Assembly (NCBI RefSeq): GCF_019634815.1
Contig: NZ_JAHCAP010000003.1
Location: 1 to 64,000 of the forward strand
Reading direction: 5' to 3'
DNA: 64,000 nt
DNA from: Dokdonella sp.
GTDB lineage: Bacteria > Pseudomonadota > Gammaproteobacteria > Xanthomonadales > Rhodanobacteraceae
The position numbers were made by a program, and so were the translations under genes. Every line of letters begins with the position of its first letter. Within the stretch, counting starts at the first letter, position 1. Positions 58,020-64,000 of this stretch are shown piece after piece. The notes beneath the pieces are model-generated. The model was not told the DNA's origin, did not search any database, and worked only from the letters and a program-made list of their open reading frames with translations.

Positions 58020-58154
58020 GACAGCAGGACTGCCGAGGACCGTCATGGCTCCGGTGAGGGTGGGTGCGAGGTGGAATCGATCGAACCTGCACATACAAAA
58101 AGTGATATAAAACAGTTATCTAACGTACATACCGCATCTTGTACTTTATTGCGC

Positions 58155-58187
58155 GTAACAGTTTTCTCACGTGTTACCGGGCATAAT
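58155..58187 (+). promoter_or_regulatory. Inverted repeat and -10-like box upstream of the 120-residue gene
   Basis: GTAACA (58155-58160) and TGTTAC (58172-58177) form a perfect 6-bp inverted repeat with an 11-bp spacer, followed by CATAAT (58182-58187). The 260-bp gap (58020-58279) is clearly AT-richer than its surroundings, which suits a promoter. Confidence 0.35.
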
Positions 58188-58279
58188 CCCTTTCCCGATC
58201 CTGGTTCAACCCCTTGCGTACCTTCGCGCACTGGCCTTGCGGCTGGATCGGTTGACTGTCCTGAATTTGCGAGGTTGAA

Positions 58280-58642
58280 ATGACCTACGACATCGGCATT
58301 GGCCGTTGCATGGAAATCGGCGACGACACCGTCGTCGTCAAGTTGGAAAGCGTCATGGTCGAGCGACTGTCCCCGGGTTACCCGTGGCAACGCCCAGGTA
58401 CCACCACCCTGCGCTTCAAACGCGATTTGTGCAGCGCCGCGCGCCCGCCGCAGCCGGACCGCGAAGTCTTCGTCGATCGCGCCGCGCTGTCGCGCAGGAC
58501 GATGGGTGCGCTCGACCTGGCCGGCAACGGCAAGACGATTTCAGTCGACCTGCGGGCCTTGTTGACCAATCTGGACCCGCAGCCATCGGCCGGGCCACAG
58601 CCCAAAGGCGGCCCGGGCTCGCGCAAGAGCGCACCGCGCTGA
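58280..58642 (+). CDS. Hypothetical protein
   Basis: The 120-residue protein (MTYDIGIGRCMEIGDDTVVVKLESVM...) has no family that I recognise. The first 95 residues look like a compact beta-rich domain and the end (about 100-120) is a disordered, G/P-rich basic tail. It stands alone, divergent from or followed by a convergent transporter gene. Confidence 0.6.
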   Translation: MTYDIGIGRCMEIGDDTVVVKLESVMVERLSPGYPWQRPGTTTLRFKRDLCSAARPPQPDREVFVDRAALSRRTMGALDLAGNGKTISVDLRALLTNLDPQPSAGPQPKGGPGSRKSAPR

Positions 58643-58783
58643 TTCCGATGTGATCTCGATCGGGGCGGCATGTCAGCGACGTGCCGGCCCGATTGTTTTT
58701 GCATTCAATGCAAGGGATTGCTTGACGCACTTCAGGAGGAATGGCGCCCTGGATGCGAATGACTTCGTGGCTCGCACAAGGTT

Positions 58784-59755
58784 TCAATCGACCAATTGCT
58801 TGGCCTCGGAGGTGCCGAGGATCTCGGCATGTGCGACCGTGCGCTTCCCGCCCAGCAAGGGATGCAGGAAGACGGCAAGCAGGATCGTCCCTGCACCGGC
58901 ATAGAAGGTCAGCGTGAGTTCGCGCTGCTCGCCCAGGAGCAGCGCTGCCAGAATGATCGCGTAGACCGGTTCCAGATTTGTCGCCAGTTGTGCCGCGAAC
59001 GCACTCATGTGGCGCAACGCAACAAGCGAGAGCGTGAACGGCAACAGCGTGCAGGCCAGCCCCAGGGCGAGCAGAAGCGCGCAGTCGCGGGGCCCCGGAA
59101 TGGCAAGGATGTCGGCGGCCAACGGCGGAAACAACCAAGGCAGGGCAGGGGCAATCAGGGCCAGTGTGAGCGCCCCTGCGCCGAGTTCAAGTGCGGTCAC
59201 GGCCATCGCGTCGGCATGTTCGACCAAGCGCTTGTTGAGCGATCCGAAGATCGCCACCAGCAGCGCCGACACCGTGCCGACGAGCAGGCCCAGCCGCATC
59301 GAGCCGGGCAAGCCGCCGACGACCAGGGCGACGCCGGGCAGGGCGGCAATCCCGATCACCAGTTCGCGCCACGAAAAACGGCGCCGCGCCAGCCACGGTT
59401 CGAGCAGGGCCGTCATCGGCGTCGCCAGCGCGATGCAGGTGGCGCCGACCGAGGCATTGGCAAGCTTGATCGAACCGTAGAACGTCAACCAATGCAGGGC
59501 GACCAGCACGCCGATGCCGGCGTAGGCGCCCAGCAGACGCGTCGGAATCGCGCGCAGGCCGCGCCACATTTTCGGCACCAGCGCCAACGCGACCACCACG
59601 ATCAGCATGCGCCACCACACGATCGGCAACGCCTCCAGCGTGATCATCTTGCCGAGGATTGCGGTGAAGCCCCACAGCAGCACGCAGAAGTGGATTTGCC
59701 ATTGAGCTTTCGCAGCGGGCGACAGGGTGCTCACGAATCGGGACAATGGCGGCAA
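58784..59755 (-). CDS. EamA/DMT-family transporter
   Basis: This 323-residue protein has ten hydrophobic segments and is of the drug/metabolite exporter fold (two EamA repeats). The N-terminal half includes LCVLLWGFTAILGK-like and WWRMLIVV segments, the C-terminal GEQRELTLTFYAG. The substrate is unknown. It is divergent from the aminotransferase gene. Confidence 0.92.
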   Translation of the reverse strand: MPPLSRFVSTLSPAAKAQWQIHFCVLLWGFTAILGKMITLEALPIVWWRMLIVVVALALVPKMWRGLRAIPTRLLGAYAGIGVLVALHWLTFYGSIKLANASVGATCIALATPMTALLEPWLARRRFSWRELVIGIAALPGVALVVGGLPGSMRLGLLVGTVSALLVAIFGSLNKRLVEHADAMAVTALELGAGALTLALIAPALPWLFPPLAADILAIPGPRDCALLLALGLACTLLPFTLSLVALRHMSAFAAQLATNLEPVYAIILAALLLGEQRELTLTFYAGAGTILLAVFLHPLLGGKRTVAHAEILGTSEAKQLVD

Positions 59756-59792
59756 TCAGGGCTGCGCATCGTAGCGCAGCGGGAGCTTGCGC

Positions 59793-60590
59793 ATGTGGCC
59801 ACCTCGATGGACCTTGAATGGCGAAACCGCCACGCTCGAAGCCATCGCCAGTCTGGCCGGCAACAACTATGGCCATTTCACCGCACTGCAGGCGCGTGCC
59901 GGGCTCATCCAGGCTTGGCCGCTGCATTTGGCGCGGCTGCAGGCAGCAACGCGCGAGCTGTTCGGCAAGGAGCTTGCCGCTGAACCGTTGCGTGCCTGGT
60001 TGCACGATGCCCTGCGCGGGCAGGATGCCGCAGTGCGCATCAGCGTGTTTTCGCGTGCGTTCGATCGTGACCGGCCGTCGCGTGCGGCCACGCCCGATGT
60101 GCTGATTGCGCTCCATCCGCCCCGTGTTCGCAGCACGGGACCGCTGCGGGTGTGCAGCGTCGTCCATCAGCGTGAAGCGCCGCACATCAAGCATCTGGGC
60201 AGTTTCGGCCTGTTCAATCAGCGTCGTCTGGCGCAACAGCGCGGGTTCGATGATGCGCTGTTCCTGGGCGTCGACGGTTGCGTGTCCGAAGGCACGACCT
60301 GGAACCTCGGCTTTCACGACGGCGAGCGGATTGTGTGGCCGGCTGCGCCCATGCTTGACGGGATATCGATGCAGTTGCTCAAGGAGGGGCTGGCGCGACT
60401 GGGCGTCCCCCAGATGACACGCCCACTCAGGTTGTCGGACCTGCGTGGCATGCGCAGCGCATTTTTTACCAACGCCGCGTGCGCATGCATGCCGCTGGCA
60501 TGCATCGATGATCTCGTCTTTGAAGCCGATGCGGAAACTGTGGACTTGCTGCGAGCGGCGCTGGCGACCACGCCGTGGCAAGACCCTTGA
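59793..60590 (+). CDS. Class IV aminotransferase-like PLP enzyme
   Basis: This 265-residue protein is of the BCAT/D-alanine aminotransferase/PabC fold. It has HIKHLGSFGLFNQRRLA (PLP lysine in HIKHLGS) and the EGTTWNLGF motif near 175. The short length and motif resemble aminodeoxychorismate lyase or a broad aminotransferase; no single reaction can be assigned. GGGAG lies before the ATG. Confidence 0.85.
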   Translation: MWPPRWTLNGETATLEAIASLAGNNYGHFTALQARAGLIQAWPLHLARLQAATRELFGKELAAEPLRAWLHDALRGQDAAVRISVFSRAFDRDRPSRAATPDVLIALHPPRVRSTGPLRVCSVVHQREAPHIKHLGSFGLFNQRRLAQQRGFDDALFLGVDGCVSEGTTWNLGFHDGERIVWPAAPMLDGISMQLLKEGLARLGVPQMTRPLRLSDLRGMRSAFFTNAACACMPLACIDDLVFEADAETVDLLRAALATTPWQDP

Positions 60591-60891
60591 CGGCAGCGTG
60601 CTTGGCTTGCCGCTCCCATCGCCAATCCCATCCTTGTTTTGCGTTGCAGCAAGCGAGTGGTTGGCCTCTGCCGAGCCGGAATTTCGTGTATTGCATCGCA
60701 ATGAAACCGTGAGCTGATTCCGCATCTCGATGCGTGATGGTGCCGGTCTGGCGTTGGATCACACCTGTTAGACTGCGCGCCGAGTTGCTTCGCAAGGCCG
60801 GATACGGGCATTCATTCGCATCCGATCCGAATTGGGGCGTGGCGGCGTACGGGTGTCAGTGTCGAAAACAACCGGAGTCGGGAGACAACAG

Positions 60892-61602
60892 ATGAAGAAG
60901 TCGCATCTCGCAGTGGTCGTGGCCTTGTTTGGTTTTGCCGCCAGTGCCAGTGCATTGGCCGAAAGGCCCTCGATCGGCGTTGCCGAGTTCAAGAACGAAT
61001 CAGGGGCGGGTTGGTGGCGTGGCGGCGTGGGCTGGGAGCTTTCCGGCATGCTCTCCAACGAACTGGCCAGCAGCGGACATTTCCGGGTCGTCGAACGCAA
61101 CAAGCTCGAAAAAGTCCTTGAGGAACAGAATCTCGGCGCTTCCGGTCGCGTGCGCTCGGGAACCGCCGCCAAGATGGGGCAGGTCACCGGTGCCGAATAT
61201 CTGGTGTTCGGTACAGTCACCGACTACGAAGAGAACACCGCAAGCACGGGCGGCGGCATCAGCTTCCGCGGCATTTCGCTGGGCGGCAAGAAGAGCCAAG
61301 CCTACGTGCGCGTCGATGTGCGCGTGGTCAATTCATCCACGGGTGACATCGAGTTCTCGCGCGCAATCGAAGGTCGCAGCTCGGGTGGCGGCATCAGCGT
61401 CGGCGTCTACCGCGGCGGCTTCGGTGGTGCTTTGGGCCACGAGGAAAACACGCCTGCCGGCAAGGCGATCGGTGCCGCGCTGGTCGAGATCAGCGAATAC
61501 CTCGATTGCAAGATGGTCGTGCGTGGCAACTGCGAAGCCGAGTACGACGCCAAGGAAGCCAAGCGCCGTGCCGGAACCAAGAAGGCACTCAAGCTGGACT
61601 GA
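60892..61602 (+). CDS. CsgG/HfaB-like exported protein
   Basis: The 236-residue protein has a signal peptide (MKKSHLAVVVALFGFAASASALA) without a lipobox. It shows the CsgG-type domain: GVAEFKNESGA, LSNELASSGHFRVVERNKLEKVLEEQNL, and GAEYLVFGTVTDYEEN. CsgG forms the curli secretion pore; shorter relatives of unknown function are common. GGAG precedes the ATG. The 301-bp gap before it holds no gene. Confidence 0.88.
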   Translation: MKKSHLAVVVALFGFAASASALAERPSIGVAEFKNESGAGWWRGGVGWELSGMLSNELASSGHFRVVERNKLEKVLEEQNLGASGRVRSGTAAKMGQVTGAEYLVFGTVTDYEENTASTGGGISFRGISLGGKKSQAYVRVDVRVVNSSTGDIEFSRAIEGRSSGGGISVGVYRGGFGGALGHEENTPAGKAIGAALVEISEYLDCKMVVRGNCEAEYDAKEAKRRAGTKKALKLD

Positions 61603-61676
61603 TCGCGCGCACCAGCATGACAGGAAAACGGCGGGCATTGCCCGCCGATTTCTTGCGTAATCGAGGCGCGTCTCGA

Positions 61677-63221
61677 TCAGCGACCGCGGCGCCCGCCACG
61701 ACCGCCACCGGGACGGCGATTGCCGCCACCCGGACCCTCGTAGATCGAATTGCCGGGTGTTCCGCGATTGCCTGAATGCGGAGCATGGTTGCCGGACGAC
61801 GGGGCGCGATTGCCCGACTGCGGGGCGCGATTGCCAGTGGGCCAGGCCTTTGGAGCGGGTGCAATGCGATTGCCGTGGACCTTGGGCGTTTGCGGTTGGA
61901 ACTGGCCCGAGTGGAAGGACACTTCCTGACCCGGTCGTGCGCCGCGGCGCTTGCGGCCACCCGGTTGGGCGGCCGAATCAGGGAACCAGCTGCGCAATAC
62001 GGCTGGGCTCAACCCCGGCTCGCTCCAGGGCCCGCCAGCGCCAGCCGATTTGCCGCGTGCCGGATCCTGCCCTCGCTGCGGGCGTTGTCCCTGGGCGCCA
62101 CGATTCTGGCCCGGGCGACCTGCGCCTTGGGCATTGCCGGGGCCGCGGCCTTGCCCTTGTCCCGGACCACCACGCTTGCCAGCGCCGGGACCGCCACGAC
62201 CTTGACGGGCGGGGCCGGCGCCTTTGGCGCCACGCTTGCCGCGTCCGGGCTTGCCTGCGCCCGCCCGCCACCCGTCGTCGCGCATGCGATCGAAGGCAGC
62301 GAATTCACGTGCTTCCTCGCCGCGCGCCCCGGTCCATGCTTGCTGCGCGCTCGGTGTTGGGCGGAATTCCGTGGGTGCGACTCGGCGCTGGCCAATCACC
62401 GGCGCAAGGGTGAGGCGGGGCTCCGCCTTGGGGATGCCGCTGCGCTGGCGCAATTCGATGATCTGTGCGGGATCAAGTTCCTGGTGGCGGCCGCGCAGCA
62501 GGCCGCGTGGCAACTCGACGCTGCCGTAGCGGATGCGCTTGAGGCGCGAGACCATCAGGCCCTGGGATTCCCACATGCGGCGCACTTCGCGATTGCGACC
62601 TTCACGGATCACCACCCGGAACCAGGAGTGACTGCTGCCGCGGCTGATCACGCCGATATCGTCAAAATGGGCGGGGCCATCTTCGAGCTCGACGCCGCTG
62701 CGCAGACGTTCGAGCACTTCGTCGGGAACTTCGCCATGCACGCGGCAGATGTACTCACGCTCGATCTCCGAACGCGGATGCATCAACGCATTGGCGAGTT
62801 CACCGTCGGTGGTGAGCAGGAGCAGCCCGGTGGTGTTGATGTCGAGACGACCCACGGCGATCCAGCGCGCGCCCTTGATCTGCGGCAGCTGTTCGAACAC
62901 GGTCGGGCGTCCTTCCGGGTCCTCGCGCGTGGCAACCACACCGTCGGGCTTGTTGTAGAGGAGCACCTGCGCGTGTTCGGCATTGTCCGCCACGACCACG
63001 AAGCGCTTGCCATCGAGCTCGATGCGATCGCCGCTGCGCACGCTCTGACCGATGTTTGCGGTGGCGCCATTGAGCTGAACCTCGCCCGCTTCGATGCGCG
63101 TTTCGAGCATGCGCCGCGAGCCCAGGCCGGCGTTGGCGAGCACTTTGTGCAGACGCTCCTCAACCGAAGGTGCATCGGCACCGCGTTTGAGCGAGAGGAT
63201 GGAGCGGGAGGAGGTGGTCAT
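61677..63221 (-). CDS. rluB: 23S rRNA pseudouridine synthase RluB with long Gly/Arg tail
   Basis: RluB modifies U2605 of 23S rRNA. The 514-residue protein has an S4 domain (ERLHKVLANAGLGSRRMLE), the catalytic GRLDINTTGLLLLTTDG (Asp), and REGRNREVRRM. After residue about 290 a Gly/Arg/Gln-rich, basic region of about 220 residues follows, with repeats of the GNRAPxSGN type. The normal enzyme is about 290 residues. It overlaps scpB by 4 bp. Confidence 0.95.
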   Translation of the reverse strand: MTTSSRSILSLKRGADAPSVEERLHKVLANAGLGSRRMLETRIEAGEVQLNGATANIGQSVRSGDRIELDGKRFVVVADNAEHAQVLLYNKPDGVVATREDPEGRPTVFEQLPQIKGARWIAVGRLDINTTGLLLLTTDGELANALMHPRSEIEREYICRVHGEVPDEVLERLRSGVELEDGPAHFDDIGVISRGSSHSWFRVVIREGRNREVRRMWESQGLMVSRLKRIRYGSVELPRGLLRGRHQELDPAQIIELRQRSGIPKAEPRLTLAPVIGQRRVAPTEFRPTPSAQQAWTGARGEEAREFAAFDRMRDDGWRAGAGKPGRGKRGAKGAGPARQGRGGPGAGKRGGPGQGQGRGPGNAQGAGRPGQNRGAQGQRPQRGQDPARGKSAGAGGPWSEPGLSPAVLRSWFPDSAAQPGGRKRRGARPGQEVSFHSGQFQPQTPKVHGNRIAPAPKAWPTGNRAPQSGNRAPSSGNHAPHSGNRGTPGNSIYEGPGGGNRRPGGGRGGRRGR

Positions 63222-63952
63222 GCGGCGGTTTCCGGTGGTTCTTTGATGTGCTCGAGATCGGGCTCGGCAGGGTGATCCGGGGCGGATGCGGAAAGCAGTG
63301 CCGCGGGCGCGGCGTCATCGTCTGCATCGGCATCAGCATCAGCGTTTGCATCGGCATCGGCAGCAGCCAGATCCAGTGGCGCGGTGGGAATCGCTTCGTC
63401 GAAGGCGAACTGACGCTCGATTTCCTCGAGATCGTGGATCTCGCTCAGCGGCGGCAGCTCATCGAGCGACTTGAGCTTGAAGTAGTCGAGAAACTGGCGG
63501 GTGGTGCCAAGCAGGGCAGGTTTGCCGGGCAGGTCGCGGTGACCGACCACGCGAACCCAATCGCGCTCCTCGAGCGTGCGCACGATGTTGGTCGAGACCG
63601 CCACGCCGCGAATCGATTCGATTTCGGCACGCGTGATCGGCTGGCGATAGGCGATCAGGGCCAGCGTTTCGAGCAAGGCGCGGGAGTAGCGCGAAGGCTT
63701 CTCGGCCCACAGCTTGCCGACATGGGCATGTACGTCTTCGCATACCTGGTAGCGGTAGCCCGAAGCGACCTCGACCAGTTCGACGCCGCGTTCGGCGCAG
63801 TCTGCCTGCAGCGCTTCGATCGCCTTGGCCAATTGGTCGGGCGCGGGCATGTCGAACTCGTCGAACAGCGCGCCCAGCTGCGGCAGTGTCAGCGGATGCG
63901 AGGCCGCGAGCAGGGCGGCCTCGATGATGCGTTTGATCAGGGGCAATTCCAT
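63218..63952 (-). CDS. scpB: Segregation and condensation protein B
   Basis: ScpB is a kleisin-associated winged-helix protein of the SMC-ScpA-ScpB condensin. The 244-residue protein has SRALLETLALIAYRQPITRAEIESIRGVAVSTNIVRTLEE. The C-terminal end has an Asp/Ala-rich tract (about 195-215) and an acidic tail. The ATG at 63952 shares a base with the stop of a preceding reading frame (TGATG). It starts the rluB pair. Confidence 0.95.
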   Translation of the reverse strand: MELPLIKRIIEAALLAASHPLTLPQLGALFDEFDMPAPDQLAKAIEALQADCAERGVELVEVASGYRYQVCEDVHAHVGKLWAEKPSRYSRALLETLALIAYRQPITRAEIESIRGVAVSTNIVRTLEERDWVRVVGHRDLPGKPALLGTTRQFLDYFKLKSLDELPPLSEIHDLEEIERQFAFDEAIPTAPLDLAAADADANADADADADDDAAPAALLSASAPDHPAEPDLEHIKEPPETAA

Positions 63953-64000
63953 CAATGGGATGTCGGCTGGGAAATGGCGTTGGTCAGGCGGTGGCGGTGT
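63952..64000 (-). CDS. Partial reading frame upstream of scpB, perhaps scpA
   Basis: A frame on the minus strand enters from the window edge and ends at TGA 63952-63954, one base overlapping the scpB ATG. Only about 15 residues (…LTNAISQPTSH) are visible. scpA usually precedes scpB, so it may be its end, but the sequence alone is too short. Confidence 0.35.
   Translation of the reverse strand, partial: HRHRLTNAISQPTSH

Noticed and set aside
63300-63375. Short repeats near 63.3 kb as a CRISPR
   Set aside because: Units of 6 bp inside scpB encode an Asp/Ala tract in frame, so this is a coding repeat without spacers.

Overview
This 64 kb window is a gene-dense, high-GC bacterial chromosome segment from a gammaproteobacterium, most likely of the Lysobacterales (Xanthomonadales). 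The evidence is the arginine cluster: N-acetylornithine carbamoyltransferase, a deacetylase of the acetylcitrulline type, a fused N-acetylglutamate synthase/kinase, argC, argH, proB and proA in one run, as in Xanthomonas. A Fur without the usual CxxC and the smpB/tmRNA/ratA/ratB/bamE/fur/recN/hrcA/grpE/dnaK/dnaJ/dapB neighbourhood agree. The species cannot be named from sequence alone.

Layout. 1-6.0 kb is accessory DNA: a large secreted RHS/YD-repeat protein with a HEMIH (HExxH-type) C-terminal tip, a small exported protein that may be its immunity partner, and a decayed copy of part of the RHS core. 6-11.6 kb holds pntB (no pntA visible), a pgi-pgm pair that overlaps by one base, and a FrnE-type DsbA protein. 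11.6-15.6 kb (minus strand) carries small membrane and unknown proteins, a GNAT/PNPOx-like pair and a class-A-beta-lactamase-like serine hydrolase, divergent from a MocR regulator. 17.4-20 kb: sufT, infA, a glutamine-amidotransferase-like protein and aat. 20-24.5 kb: an RND efflux permease and adaptor behind a Fur-box-like site. 24.8-26.7 kb: deoB-deoD. 26.8-29.8 kb: a DUF2249 protein and a GHxCP protein behind an FNR-like site, then an acyltransferase, a cytochrome b and a DUF2892 protein. 30.5-33.7 kb: gcvP behind a tandem glycine riboswitch.

33.8-36 kb is a second accessory patch: a DUF1778/GNAT toxin-antitoxin pair, a 0.7 kb stretch without a gene, and the tmRNA gene (tag ANDDVYALAA) with its last 19 bases duplicated about 200 bp away, as expected for an integration scar. 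36-46.4 kb is core: smpB, ratA, ratB, bamE, fur, recN, hrcA, grpE, dnaK, a TMEM175-like channel gene, dnaJ and dapB, with sigma-32-like promoters before grpE and dnaK. 47.2-57 kb is the arginine/proline cluster. Its leader contains a strong intrinsic terminator, an alternative pairing partner and an arginine-rich short reading frame ending on that partner, the architecture of a ribosome-mediated attenuator. 57-64 kb: a PIG-L deacetylase, an unknown small protein, an EamA transporter, a class IV aminotransferase, a CsgG-like protein, rluB with a long Gly/Arg tail, and scpB.

No rRNA, tRNA, CRISPR array or intact insertion sequence was seen. The most novel leads are the arginine attenuator, the RHS metallopeptidase/immunity pair, the tmRNA scar and the FNR-boxed DUF2249/GHxCP pair.
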